Assembly: GCA_904066235.2 (NCBI GenBank)
Contig: CAJFCV020000006.1
Location: 930,001 to 994,000 of the forward strand
Length of the DNA: 64,000 nt
Reading direction: 5' to 3'
DNA from: Bursaphelenchus xylophilus
Taxonomy: Eukaryota; Nematoda; Chromadorea; Rhabditida; Aphelenchoididae
Part shown: positions 31,432-43,514 of the stretch, one piece after another
How the letters are laid out: every line of letters starts with the position of its first letter
How positions within the stretch are numbered: the stretch's first letter is position 1
Made by a program: the position numbers and the translations under genes
Notes under the pieces: model-generated
What the model was told of the DNA's origin: nothing
What the model saw: only the letters and a program-made list of their open reading frames with translations
The model's database searches: none

Positions 31432-32020
31432 CCCTTTCGCACAGTGCATTTTCATCTTTTCCCACGCTTGTCGCTAACGCACGGTGCATTCATATTTTTC
31501 TCGTTTCGCACAGTGCATTTTGAACGTTTTCCCACGCTTGTCGCCAATGCACAGTGCATTTGTATCTTTCATGCTTTCGCACAGTGCATTTCAAACCTTT
31601 TCCCACGCTTGTCGCCAACGCACAGTGCATTTCTATTTTCCATCGTTTCGCACAGTGCATTTTGAACGTTTTCCCATGCTTGTCGCCAACGCACAGTGCA
31701 TTTCTATTTTCCACCTTTTCGCACAGTGCATTTTGAACTTTTTCCCACGCTTGTCGCTAACGCACGGTGCATTCTTATTTTTTTCATTTCGCACAGTGCA
31801 TTTCAAACTTCTCCCACGCTTGTCGCCAATGCACAGTGCATATTTTTCTCTTTTCGCACGGTGCAAAACTCGAAAAAGCCGTTTGCACTGTGCAAACGTT
31901 CGAGATTTTTCAATGCACGGTGCGAAAACCAAAAGAAAGGAGAAAGCGCACGGTGCAAAATTAGTGGTTTTTTGTGCACGGTGCGGACTGTGGGAAATGT
32001 CCGTGTACTTTATGAAAATG
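31432..32020. repeat. Family F cluster with a ~66 bp tandem repeat
   Basis: About six units of CGCACAGTGCATTT, linker, CCCACGCTTGTCGCCAACGC and ACAGTGCATTT run head to tail from 31437 to 31840. The right edge reads GTCCGTGTACTTTATGAAAA, the family F terminus. Confidence 0.8.
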
Positions 32021-32751
32021 CTAATAGTGCGTTTTTTTCTGCTCGTCGAATTTTTCTACATCTAAAAAATCAAAAAAAAAAATGAAAAATTTTTGAATTT
32101 TCGACAGAAAAATCTCGGTTGTTTCTGCAAAGCGCGAGTAAAAGGTTTCAATTTTATCCTAAAAAATTCAAATTTCGATTTCTGCCAAGCTTAATCAATA
32201 TCTGAGAATAAAAAATTTTCGAATTTTAGGTCCCGCCACGAAAACATCAAAATTTATTTTTCCATTTTTCAGCACTAGAAACTTGAAATTTGATTATTTT
32301 AAAATTTTTGAACGCAACTTTGACCTTTCCAAATCCATCTTTCACAAACGTTTTTCATCTTTTGGCCTCGCCACTACGCAATATCCTCATAACGCGCTCG
32401 GTTGAACTGATTTCCCCCGACGTTGCAGTGGAGTCGAACGAAAAGTTTTGGGGCGTCCGGATGTGCGGTTGGATTTCTGTTTCATAAAACGCTTCGACGT
32501 TTCTTTTCTTCCGTTCTTGACGCGTTTCCTCTTCGGGAAGTCCAACTGTTTTTCGGCGATTCTAAACGGATTTGTGGGGCGGGGCGTTCGTAAGGTTTTC
32601 CGGCAATCAGAGAGGGGGCCAATTTTCGCCGGAATTGAGACAGAGCTGCCTGGGTAAACTTGTTGAACTCTTTGTTTAGGTCTTTGTGGAGACTGCCTGG
32701 GGGGAAATTTGAAAAATTTTCGTACTTTGGACTACAGTCGAACCAAGCTAA
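32021..32751. other. Spacer between F clusters
   Basis: A family B fragment (TCGGTTGTTTCTGCAAAGCG) lies at 32112. A GC-richer block follows at 32330-32700 with no supported gene. Confidence 0.4.
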
Positions 32752-33312
32752 TATTTTCGTAAAGTGCGTAGACTTTTCGTCGCTGAGCACAGTGCATTTT
32801 GACTAATTTTGCACGGTGCGCCGATTTCTCAAACCATTTTGCACTGTGCGTCCCTTTATCAAACCACTTTTTACGGTGCAGTTTGTCGCCTTTTGCACTG
32901 TGCGCCTGTTTCTCAAAGCGTTTTGCACAGTGCACTTTGCCGCCTTTTGCACTGTGCGCCTGTTTCTCAAACCATTTTGCACAATGAAGTTTGTCGCTCT
33001 TTGCACGGTGCGCCCCTTTCGCAACCCATTTTTTACGGTGCAGTTTGTCGCCTTTTGCACTGTGCGCCCTCGTCTCTAGCCATTCTGCACAGTGCATTTT
33101 GATTTTTTTTGCACTGTTCGTCCATTTCTCAAAGCCTTTTGCACTGTGCGTCCATTTTTCAAACCATTTTGCACAGTGCAGTTTGTCTCTTTTTGCACTG
33201 TGCGTAAATAGAAAAATGCACTGTGCGTTCGCGACAAGCGTGGAAAAAAGGCGAAATGCACTGTGCGGTGCGAAAAAAGGCCAAAAAAGTCTATGCACTT
33301 TTGAAAAAGCGT
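32752..33312. repeat. Family F cluster
   Basis: The left end TTTTCGTAAAGTGCGTAGAC is matched by GTCTATGCACTTTTGAAAAA at the right, an imperfect terminal inverted repeat. Between them GCACTGTGC words alternate with TTTCTCAAACCATTTT linkers. Confidence 0.8.
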
Positions 33313-33630
33313 AGTAGTCGGTCCTTGATGTCGATGTCGTTCATTTTTGGCCTACCTCGTCATTTTTCCCTACAATTCCAAGTAACCTGACAAAAAGTAA
33401 ATCCCCAAAGTGCTCGGGCTAATTCCGTTACCCGGTACGTTTTGATAGCCCATATTATCCGTCTCCACGACGGGTCTGGGCTATAAGAAACGTAAAAAAA
33501 TGAAGAATGGGTTTGTGGGTCCATTTATATTTCGAGAGGCCGGGGAAAGGTGGGTTCTATCCGGGAGAAATTTCGAGTTTAACTCGATCTTTATGAGTAT
33601 TTTGCGAAATTTTGGTCGGGAATGTGTTAT

Positions 33631-33775
33631 CAGTCTGTCGGGAAAATAGTGAGCACAATGTCGAGATCATGTCGCTGAAGTCAAAAAATTTTTATTTTAC
33701 CGCGACACAAGTCATATTCCCGGCGGCAATGCGATTTTCGATGCGATAAAATGCTCATTATTTTCCCGACAGACT
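33631..33775. mobile_element. Family A MITE
   Basis: CAGTCTGTCGGGAAAATAGT to TTATTTTCCCGACAGACT. The F element at 33781 begins only five bases later. Confidence 0.8.
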
Positions 33776-33780
33776 GGCAG

Positions 33781-34348
33781 TATTTTCATAAAGTGCATGG
33801 ACATTTTATCCTGGGTCCGCACTGTGCACAAAAAACCCTAATTTTGCACTGTGCAATTCAACTTTTTTTGATTTCGCACCGTGCACAAAGAACCCTCCAT
33901 TTCGCACCGTGCATTGGAAATATCGCTGCGACAGAAGCCTTTTTTCAAATCGCCGCGGTTTTGCTGGAGAATTTGCACAGTGCAAACGGCCTTTTTTCGT
34001 AAATTGCACTGTGCGAAAAGAGAATTGCACTGTGCATCGAAAATCCCTTCTTTTGGTTTCGCACCGTGCAACATCGCCGCGACATAAGTTTTTTTCCAAT
34101 TGCGTCGTCAGGGTTCTGCGGAAAAATCTGCACAGTGCAAACGGCTTTTTGTGAATTGCACTGTGCAAAAAGCGTAAAATAGAAATGCACTGTGCGTTAG
34201 CGACAAGCGTGGGAAAATGTTCAAAATGCACTGTGCGAAAAGATTGGAAATAGAAATGCACTGTGCGTTAGCGACAAGCGTGGGAAAATGTTCAAAATGC
34301 ACTGTGCGAAAAATAAAAAATGTCCATGCACTTTGTGAAAATACTAAT
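33781..34348. repeat. Family F element with clear terminal inverted repeats
   Basis: TATTTTCATAAAGTGCATGG at the left and CCATGCACTTTGTGAAAATA at the right define the element. It holds about 18 GCACTGTGC-type words. Near the right end, two units of GTTAGCGACAAGCGTGGGAA are the inverted form of the 66 bp repeat at 31437. Confidence 0.8.
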
Positions 34349-36679
34349 ATTGCAAAAAAGCAAGAAAAAATTTTTTTTCTTATCTATGGCCAATTTCTGG
34401 CCGCTTTTTCATCTTTCTTATAACGCAAAAAAACTTTTTTTTGAGTTTTATAAAATTTTTACGAGTCCAGAAAGAGAACTTAGGATTTGATCCGCTCTTT
34501 GGCCAGATCATAGGCCAAAAAAATTTTTTTTGATTTCGTCAGACAAAGGCGATTTTTAGTGATTAAAATAGATCGGAGGGATCAAATCGGGTGTTTGAGT
34601 GCTCTATACATTTTTTGGGCGTCGCAAATTTATTAAATGCCCTTTTCTTATGTCTATGTAGTGAAAAATTTACTGTACCTATTCGATGTTAGTTGTTTCC
34701 AGCAAATTTTTTGAGAAAAGTTTAGGCTTTTGACAAGAAAAAAATTTTTTGGAAGGAGAAAAAAAAATGGTCGAAAATTTTGGTCGATTTTGCAAAATAC
34801 AAGGCAAGATTTTTAAGGGCGTATACAGGGGCTATAAAGATTGCCTACGCCAAATTTGGGAAAATTATATCGCTTACGAGGCATGCGGCGACTAAATTTT
34901 CTACGGCCACTTTTTTAGTAAGCATTTTTCCGATTTTTCGCATTTTTCCCCTTTTTTCCGGAATATCTTTCGTTAAAAACTGTAAATTCAAATACCATGC
35001 TCTCCAACAAGATACTGAATCTTTTTCCCTCAAGGATTTTTGGTCTCTACCCGCCGCTAACCCACTTAAAAACAGGCTTGTTGTTGGTTATGTTTCCCCA
35101 AATTTAATAATACAAATTACCCGCGTATTCACCCCTACAATCTTGCCCATAGCCTTAAAATTTGTGGCCAAGAATAAATTTTTTCCCAGTAGCCACTTTA
35201 ATTACCCATTGTGCGGATACCTAAAGGTACATCCGCCGCGAATTTACCGAGTAATTGGAGTGGGGGATTTCGCGGGAAATCGGATTACATTCGCCTTAAG
35301 ATTTGGGGCATTAGACTGGCTTAGATTTTACATCAAACGCTGACGGAGGGGGAGAAGATTCCCTTCGGCCGCCTTTACAATCTTTGACGATATTTTTGAG
35401 GCAAAACAAAATTTTTTGTTTTTTGGAGGTGTCTAGGAAAACGGGGTTTTTTGAAGGTCTGTAGGTGAAAAAGCTTCGGATTTTAGTGAAGCTTGGAGTA
35501 AATGAAGGCTAGTATTTCCTAAAAGGCATGCGAAATTAAATTTTTAAATCGCGTTTTGCAGAAACAATAAAGATTTTCATTTTCGAAAAATTTCAAAAAC
35601 AAAATTTTTTTTTATCTTTTGGATATTTTTGACTAAAAAAATGTTTACTTTGATCTGAAACCGACAGAAAACCACTTTTTTCCCACCCAAAAAATCTCAA
35701 AGAAGCCGTCAAAAAATATTTGTCTCTCCTCATTTCCCATAGTCTCTCTCTTCTCTCCAAAATTCGTTGAATATCTCGGCTAGGACTGCAGATTGTAGCC
35801 CAAGCTTTTTAGGGGTTAATTTTAAACCTTTTTAAAGTTTATTTCCAAAATTTGAAGAATTTTGGAACGATTTTTTTGAAAACGAAATTTTTTGAATTTT
35901 TCGATTTTAAGGTTTTTAAAAATTTGTTAAAACTTTTTACAAACTTTTTTAAGCAGCCTAGGAAAGTTTAGCAGGTAAAAAAGACTTTTTACATCTTTAA
36001 AAAGCCAAAAAATCTCGATTTTTACAATCTTTGGACCTAAAAATCTTGATAGTTTCTGCAAAACGCTGAAAAAAAGCTGCTAAAAATTTCAAAACCCTCT
36101 TAAGAAACCCCAATCTTAATTTTCCTCTGTTTCAACGCCAAAAAAAGAGTTTTTATTATTCGTTTTTTCAAAATTCCCCCTCCTCAACCTTTGGATGTCT
36201 AAAGTAATATATAAATTCCCCAGCTGACATCATCGGAAACGCCTGGGGCGGCGGACTCTTAACGCGGCGGACGTAATTAGTCGAACATTCATAATTTACT
36301 TACATTTTTTTTCCTTATCAACCTCAAGTTACTATGGCAATAATGCGAAGCGGGACGGAGAGAGATTACCGGCGCGAAAGTAGAAGGTAGTATATAGTAG
36401 GTCGGGGCGGGTTGGGGAGGTGTGCGTGGGCCCGCACCAATTATTCTCCCGTTTTTCTTTGTATGGATTTGATTCGGGTATCTTTTTTCCGCTCCTTTTC
36501 GCCTTGTTTGCCTAGAGTTTTCGGCCCCGTGGGGGTTTTGGCCGCGCCGCAAAAAAGTGTCTGTGCATGCCTGGAGGCGCATAAGGTCAAATTTGAATAT
36601 TTTAGCGGGCTTCTAAGCGATTCAGGTTGGGTTCGGGTTGTAGGAAACGACGGGACCAAATTTTGATATCTAAGCAACT
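34349..36679. other. Gene-poor spacer with one long open frame and a GC-rich island
   Basis: An open frame at 34780-35343 (187 codons, plus) has no motif or domain that I recognise; its codon use looks like the AT-rich spacer, so I do not call it a gene. A GC-rich block at 36230-36560 (e.g. GGGGCGGCGGACTC) has no supported exon and could be regulatory. Confidence 0.35.
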
Positions 36680-37345
36680 TTAAAGGCCGATTGCTCGAGG
36701 CAAGGAACTCGGATTTTTGCAAAATTTCGGCGATAGCTTCTGTATGGGTATGCCTTTGTCGACTAAAAATTTTAGCTCGCGCTTTGCTGTCGCAGCCGAA
36801 AAAATCAACGATATTTACCGACGTGAGACCAGAAATTTTTTTCAACTTTCGACTTAAATTGCTTGAGGCAACGAGCTCGGATTCTCATAGAATTTGGAAC
36901 ATAGCTTATGTATAGAAATGCCTTCCTTCACTAAAAATTTTAACTCGTACTTTGCACTTAAAGCCGAGGTATTCAACGATTTCTACCGATGAGAGAGCAG
37001 ATTTTTTCCCAAATTTCGGCCCAAATTGCTCGAGGCCCAAAACTCAGATTTTTGTCACATTTGGTACGTATGTTCTGTATAGGGTGGTCTTTTCTCATTT
37101 TAAATTTTAGCTCGTACCTTGTACGTAGAGCCGAGATATTCAACGATTTTTACAGTGGACCGGCCAGGATTTTTTTTCAAATCCAATTTGCATTTTAACG
37201 CATATTTCTCGAGGCACAAAACTCAGATATTCATCAAATTAGCCGTACATATTTCTGACAGAAGTTGTGACAATCGCTGAAAATTTTAGTTCTTTCTTTT
37301 ATGTTAGAGCTGAGATTTTCAACGATCTTTGCAGGTAAAGGCCTT
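36680..37345. repeat. Four tandem copies of a ~170 bp unit related to family B
   Basis: Units begin at about 36690, 36857, 37026 and 37203 with TTGCTCGAGGCA-like words followed by A(A/G)CTC(G/A)GAT. Each carries AAAATTTTAGCTCG and ends near CCGAGATATTCAACGAT. Spacings are 166-177 bases. Confidence 0.7.
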
Positions 37346-38049
37346 TCTTTTATAAGGTAAAAAAGAAAGTAAAAAATCTTCTGTATGTGTTATTTTAGAA
37401 CACTTAAATTTTAATTTATACCCAACCTCATTGAGCTCTGAATGCTTTGATAAAAAATTTTTGCGCTTTTGGCGACATTTTATACGAAGAAAAAATTAAA
37501 ATACAAAAATATCCAGAGTAATATAATTATTACCAAAAACCTCCCTAATTTTTTTATCGTATCTTTTATATAACACAATTTTTTTGCAAATTGATTTATA
37601 CGGGAAAGATTATTTATCGATAATTTTATTTTACTTAATAATTTAGTTCGCGCTTATTACCATTTTTTTTATTTTCCTCAGGATTTTAGTCAAATTTTTA
37701 TTTTCAGCCCTTCTGCTCGCTGGATTTGGATGTGCAATTTTGAAAGAGTAATCTCGGCTTAAAATTCGGCAAGGATAAGAAGTTCTTTGCTTTGTTCTTT
37801 ACTTTGTTCTGCAAAAATATTCAAAACGTATATGAACATATAAGTTATGTTCAACCGACCGAGATGAGCCGCTCTTTGACCAGAGTTTAGTGGTCAATTG
37901 AAGCCAAAACAAAATTACAAAATTATTTTTAATTTCGTATTTGACATTTCTAATAATTAAATTTTAATTTACAATTTTCATTTTTTACATTTCTGCACTG
38001 TGCAGTTCTCAAAAATGAAGACTGCACTGTGCAGTGCAAAAAAAGAAAA
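37346..38049. other. AT-rich spacer
   Basis: No gene is seen. Two GCACTGTGCAG words lie at 37995 and 38022, next to a family B copy. Confidence 0.4.
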
Positions 38050-38497
38050 TTTGCGGAATACCCCAAGTGCGAGGCCCGGATTTTCTTTAAATTTTGCACA
38101 CACATTGGGCATAGCTCTCATACCAATTCCTGAAAATTTTAGCTCTCGCTTTCCAGGCTCCGCTGAGATATCGAACGATCTTTGCGGCCAAGAGAGCATG
38201 CGAAAGGCGGAGAGCGGAGAGAAAAGCCACTTTTAGGCCATATCTTTGCCAGTTTCGCGCGGAAATAGTTGATTTTTTGTGGAAACATTAATCTCTATGG
38301 TAGAAATATGCATGAAAATTTTTATATCAAAATTCGCAAAAAATTTTTTTCAATTTTTTCAACTTTTGACCAAAAAATCACGGTCATTTCTGCGAATCGC
38401 GAAGTAGACGTCTCATATATGTCTTGTCAAAAAATATCCTAAATTTGCACATAGTTTCATCAAAGCGTTCTCATCGTACTCGGAGTACTTCCCATGT
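38050..38497. mobile_element. Diverged family B element
   Basis: TACCCCAAGTGCGAGGC at the left and CGGAGTACTTCCCATG at the right, with the family's inner words in order. Confidence 0.7.
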
Positions 38498-38923
38498 AAA
38501 AGTTAACCCATTTTTTCGCATTTCTTTCCAAAAAATTTTTTCTTCGAAATCTCGGGTGTTTCGCATTAATTTTGCCTCTTTTGAGGCTCAAAAAAGATTT
38601 CCTTTGAATCCGCAAAAAACGAACTGAATTCGGAGAGGAAATGGCGGTGCCTCGAGGGTTATATGCCTTTGGGTTCGGAAGTTTGAACCGGTATTTATAA
38701 CTTGTAATTGGAGGTTTTGTGTGGGTCTGGCGGGAAAATAATGTGGTAAAATTTTTAAAAATCTTTTTACTTACATCTTGAGGAGTTTTGAATTGATTTT
38801 TTTTTATTTTTTTGTCCAGAATATACTATTCTATCATCTGACAAACTTTTTTAAGGTTTTTTTTTAATATATGGTGATTAAATCTATATTGGACTACTTT
38901 CGCGGTTCTAATAGTATTTTTAT

Positions 38924-39260
38924 AAAGTGCATGGACATTCTCCACAGTCCGCACCGTGCAAAAACCCGCATTTTATTAGGGTGTCCCATAAGTCTTGCAA
39001 ATTTTTGGGTTTAAGAATTAACGCCCATTTCGAGGGCCTAGAGAACTGTACTCCTTAATTTTTCGTACTGTTAGAACCACCATCTCTTACATTTGTTAAC
39101 AGCACAAAAATTTTAACTAACCACGTGGCCTCCGGGCAAATACCGAACATTCTTTAATATCATCCAGTTTTGGGAAGGGTTAGGAGCACTGTGCCGCAAA
39201 ATATCGCCGCATGCACAGTGCGCCGCGAAAAAAAGTCTACGCATTTTTGAAAAGGCGTAA
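38924..39260. repeat. Family F element carrying a mariner-like end
   Basis: TTTTATAAAGTGCATGGACA begins the element and GTCTACGCATTTTTGAAAAG ends it. TTAGGGTGTCCCATAAGTCT at 38977 resembles the terminus of mariner transposons, so a relic may be inserted here. Confidence 0.6.
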
Positions 39261-39268
39261 AATAGCTT

Positions 39269-39408
39269 CAGTCTGTCGGGAAAATAGTGACCGCTCTGTC
39301 GAGAATCGCATCGCCGCCGAGAAAAAGAATTTTGTCGGGGCAAAATCAAATTGCTTTTCAATTCAGCGACGCGATCGGCTCAGTGCTCATTATTTTCCCG
39401 ACAGACTG
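39269..39408. mobile_element. Family A MITE
   Basis: CAGTCTGTCGGGAAAATAGT to CATTATTTTCCCGACAGACT. Confidence 0.8.
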
Positions 39409-40293
39409 AAAATAGTATTTTTCTCTTTTCTGAATACTTTTTGAATGGCAAAGTATGATTATAGACGTATTTTAGACCACTTATTTTTTTCGTAGCCTAG
39501 CGGCTTCGTATTTCGCTCATTTCCAAAACTTCCGCAACTCTATTTTTAAAATTTATTTGGCTCATTTCGCGCACAAAACCGAATCCGATATCCCCTGTCG
39601 CGTGGAATTTCGCCCGCGAGCGGGGTGTGAAGGAAAAGGGGGGCGCCCGTGTGCACGGCCCGGCCCTGAAGAGGTGACTCTTGGCCCGAATGCGGAAGAT
39701 AACAGGGTTGTCATGCGTCGGGGAACATTAAAATGAGCAATTTCTTATCGTATTAAGATCCCGTTCGGGAACGGCCGGCCGGCGGCCGGCTGGGAAAATC
39801 TCTCGCCGCCCGGCTTCTTCGTGGGATTCGGTTCGGATTTTCGTATTATGCATGGTTATTAGGGTCGGGTTGTTTTTTTCGGGGCCGCATTTCATTCGCA
39901 CTTCGTGTTCTTGGACTCGGAATTAAGCATTGCGGTATTTAGGGTAATTTTTAGGGGGTAATTTTAGGGGAATTTTTGGAAGTTGAAGTTATGCAAAATT
40001 TTGCATAATTATAAAATTTGTAGAATTTTTAAAAAAATTTTTTTAACGGAAAAAATAGGCATTTTCATAATTCTTTAATCAAAAATTTCATTTCAAAAAA
40101 TTTCCATAATTTTTTGAAATTTGCATAAAATTTGCATAATTTAAAAATTTTTGAATTATAGTAAAAATATTATATTTTTGACTCTAAAAACAGCCATTTT
40201 CATAATTTTTATGTCAAAAATTAATTTCAAAAAATTTACATTACTTTTTGAAATTTGCATAAAATTTGTATAATTTAAAAATTTTTGAATTAT
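39409..40293. other. Spacer with a GC-rich island
   Basis: The block 39580-39860 is GC-rich, with CGGCCGGCCGGCGGCCGGCT at its core, in otherwise AT-rich DNA. I find no exon in it. The rest is AT-rich with repeated TTTGCATAATTT words. Confidence 0.45.
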
Positions 40294-41187
40294 ACAGGGT
40301 GGGCCACTCGAAACGGGTAAGTTTCCGATTTTCCCGAAATTTAGATTTTTGTGTAGCTGAGACCCGCCATTTTTAACCGGTTAAATTTGAAAAAAATATA
40401 TTTTGAATTGACCTTTCTATGCCTTCCCAAAGTTTTAAAGAATTATTTTCGAGCCGAAACCGCTAAAACTTTGAAAATTTTTGGAATGATTTTCAATTGA
40501 CTTTCTCGGACTTGGAAAATTTTTGGCTTTTTTTTGGGGGAAATCGCGGAGTAAAAAGTTGCTAGTGCTCGCCTTAAACTTGTTTAAAGCAAGTTGAAAG
40601 CCACAAGAGGGTTGTTTGTATTGCCATTAGGGCACGAACATTCAAAAAAAAAAAGATTTCAAAGCAAAAGTCCACACAATTGGCAACGAGCCCCAGCTCC
40701 AAGTCATTGAAGCTTGGAGCCCAGCCCGATTAAAGATAGACGATGTTCACGATCTGCAATTTGAGCTGTTCACGACTCTCATGACTCTCAAAGCTCCTAC
40801 AAGTTTGTGCTGCGAGAGGAAATGGGCATTTCGGACTCAGATAGAAATATTAATAATCAGGTCGTTAAATAAAATTGTTTTTACGACAATATTTTATGGT
40901 TATCTGAGGTAAAACTTAGAAAATTTCACCCAAAAACTCGAAAAAATGACCAAGTTTTCGAAATCATTCCAAAAATTTTCCAAGTTTTAGCGGTTTCGGC
41001 CCGAAAATAATTCTTCGAAACTTTGGGAAGGCATAGAAAGGTCAATTCAAAATATATTTTTTTCAAATTCAACAGGTTAAAAATGGCGGGTCTCAGCTAC
41101 AGAAAAACCTAAATTTCGGGAAAATCGGCGGAGTCTCCGCGGAGAAATCCAAAGAAAAAACTTACCCGTTTCGAGTGGCCCACCCTG
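40294..41187. mobile_element. ~895 bp element with ends CAGGGTGGGCCACTCGAAAC
   Basis: The right end GTTTCGAGTGGCCCACCCTG is a perfect 20-base complement and TA lies outside both ends. Arms stay alignable for about 250 bp (GGAAGGCATAGAAAGGTCAA pairs with its complement). The middle has no transposase frame. The ends fit a non-autonomous Tc1/mariner element (inference). Confidence 0.85.
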
Positions 41188-42318
41188 TAGTTAAAAATAT
41201 TATATTTTTGATTCTAAAAACAGCCATTTTCATAATTTTTAAAATTTATTTCAAAAAATTTGCATAATTTTTTGAAATTTGCATATTATTTAAATATTTT
41301 TGCAAAATGCTTAAACAAGATTTTTTAATTAAAAAATTACCTATTTTTCGTAAATTTGAATGTTTAAAACGTCTTCCAAAATTTTCGTTTTCGCATAAAA
41401 TTTCCATAAATCCCCTCAGCTGCGAGATTAGCGCAGCGACATTGTGCTCATCCTCATTATTTTCCCGACAGCCTTGTTAAAATGCGGCTCTTTGGGCTGT
41501 AGGATATTAAAAAGCCCCGTTTTTGTTCGCGAAATTTCATGTAAAGAAATTATTTAAAAAAAAAGAAACCTAACAATTCCCCTCCCAATATGTACATATA
41601 CATATTTACCAACATGTATACACATAAACAGACAGTAATTTCATTTTTTTCGTAATTGTATTAAACAATTATCCACATTAGAGATTAATCTCTTTGTATT
41701 TTCCCATTTTTTTTTGTTTGAGAAAGGTCTTGTGACACTTTTGGGCGAAACTTTTTTCCAAAAATGAAATATTTATGGCTGGGAGAGGAATTACAGTTTA
41801 TAGCGTAGATTTTGTTTCACCGACTCGGTTAGTGGATTTTTTATGAGGCCAAGGGCCACTTGAACTCTTATGAAAACTCGTCGTAAATTCAGGTTTGTGG
41901 TCGCTGAGAAATACGTGATATTTCTAAATCGCGCTTTGCTGAATCAACCGAGATTTTTTAGCTGGAAAGTTGCAAAAAATTAAAAAAAAAAATTTTTGCG
42001 AATTTTGACATGAAAATTTTCGTGGCTATTTCTACCGTAGAGTGTATTGTTTCCACAAAAAAATCTATTTTTTTCATAGCGAAAATGGCGGAGATACGAC
42101 TAAAAATTTTTTTATCTCTGACTTCTAAATTATTAGCATATTTCGATCTAAAAATCTCGAAAAAGCATCCGCAGCTAGACCTTTTTTGAAGACCAAACAA
42201 TAAATTTATGGCTCTCAATGAAATTCGAGGATTTTCATAATTTTTTTTAAAATTTTTTTACGATTGTTCATTATTTTTTCAATATTGCCTGTTACAATTT
42301 GCTATCCAGAACTATCAT
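41188..42318. other. AT-rich spacer
   Basis: No gene is seen. Fragments include a family A right end at 41445-41470 and a family B fragment at 41930-42180. Confidence 0.4.
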
Positions 42319-42475
42319 CAGTCTGTCCGGAAAATATCAGTCTGTCGGGAAAATAACGGCGGATTGTCGCAGCAAAATGTCTCGCCTCGCCGCTGTCGCG
42401 CACCAAATCCCCAGCCGCGACTTTCAGTCGCAGTGCGATGATGGGCGATTCGGAGGCGCGACGATCCGCCGTTAT
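42319..42475. mobile_element. Family A MITE, CGGCGG subtype, followed by a GAGC fragment
   Basis: TCAGTCTGTCGGGAAAATAA then CGGCGGATTGTCGC at the left; GCGACGATCCGCCGTTAT at the right without the usual terminus. A GAGC-subtype fragment continues to 42545. An extra truncated end precedes it. Confidence 0.7.
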
Positions 42476-42547
42476 TTGATAATGAGCCCTCTGTCGCATC
42501 AAAAACCGTATCGCCGCCGAGAAAAATGAATTATGTCGCGGCAAAAT

Positions 42548-43010
42548 CTTGTCGCTTTCCGCATGGTGCAAAAATTTTTTTGGGTGCCGCTCGAACCCTG
42601 GCACATGTCAAAAAAAATCTTTCAGAAAATTGAAAAAACAAGGAACCTCGAATCATTGATTTTTTGCGAAGTGCCACAGAATTATCGAGATAGAAAAATT
42701 ATTTTTCCGTTCGAAAAAACATTTTTCTCGAAAAAAAACTTTTTCTCTGGGAAAGTTTTTTTTTGTGATTCGGTAATTCAGCGAAATTTCGTCAAAAATC
42801 AATGATCCGAGATTCCTTGTTTTTTCTCTTTTTCTTTGACGTGTGGCATTTTCTGCACTGTGCGAACGTTAAAATTCAAACCGGCGACATGCACCGTGCG
42901 ACAATAACAAAATTTCAATTCGCACAGTGCAGTTTCTTGCTTTTAGCACCGTGCACTAGGCTTTTTTGGCTGTCACTCGCACTTTGAATTTTTGTGCACT
43001 GTGCATTTTG
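42548..43010. repeat. Family F words around a long hairpin
   Basis: GCACTGTGC-type words flank 42600-42850, where the arms AACAAGGAACCTCGAATCAT and ATGATCCGAGATTCCTTGTT pair to form an AT-rich hairpin. Confidence 0.65.
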
Positions 43011-43514
43011 TTGCTTTTGCGACAAATCTTTTTCTGTGTCAAGAGTTGCCAGGTCAAGAGCTTTTGACCTGCCTAGTGCCTTCTTTGGACTTACAAAATT
43101 TATTTTGACTACAATATTTTTCAAGCTCTCAAGTCCTGTGGCACTTACCATATTCCCTCGGATCTTTATAGGTCTTTGATAGTGCGGCCATAAAGCCGTG
43201 TTTTATGAGAACGAGACGCGAATGGGAGTACCTTTCATAAAAATAACATACTTGGGGCGCTTGTAAAGATGATGTTTGAAGCAGGTCGGGATCGATGATG
43301 GACGTGCTCGCGGCTTTATAGCATGTTTATTTATATGTTTGACGTCGGAATTTCCATTTTTTGAGAATTTTTTTTATTTTTTTTATTTATTTTATTTTTT
43401 TTTTTTTTTGAAATTTTGGAAGAAAAAAAAATTTTTGCTTTTCAAAAATTTTTAACTTTTGCTTTGCAACTAGCCGAAAATTTAAAACTTCAGCGATTTT
43501 TGCGTACAACAGAA
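43011..43514. other. Spacer
   Basis: No gene is supported. Confidence 0.35.
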
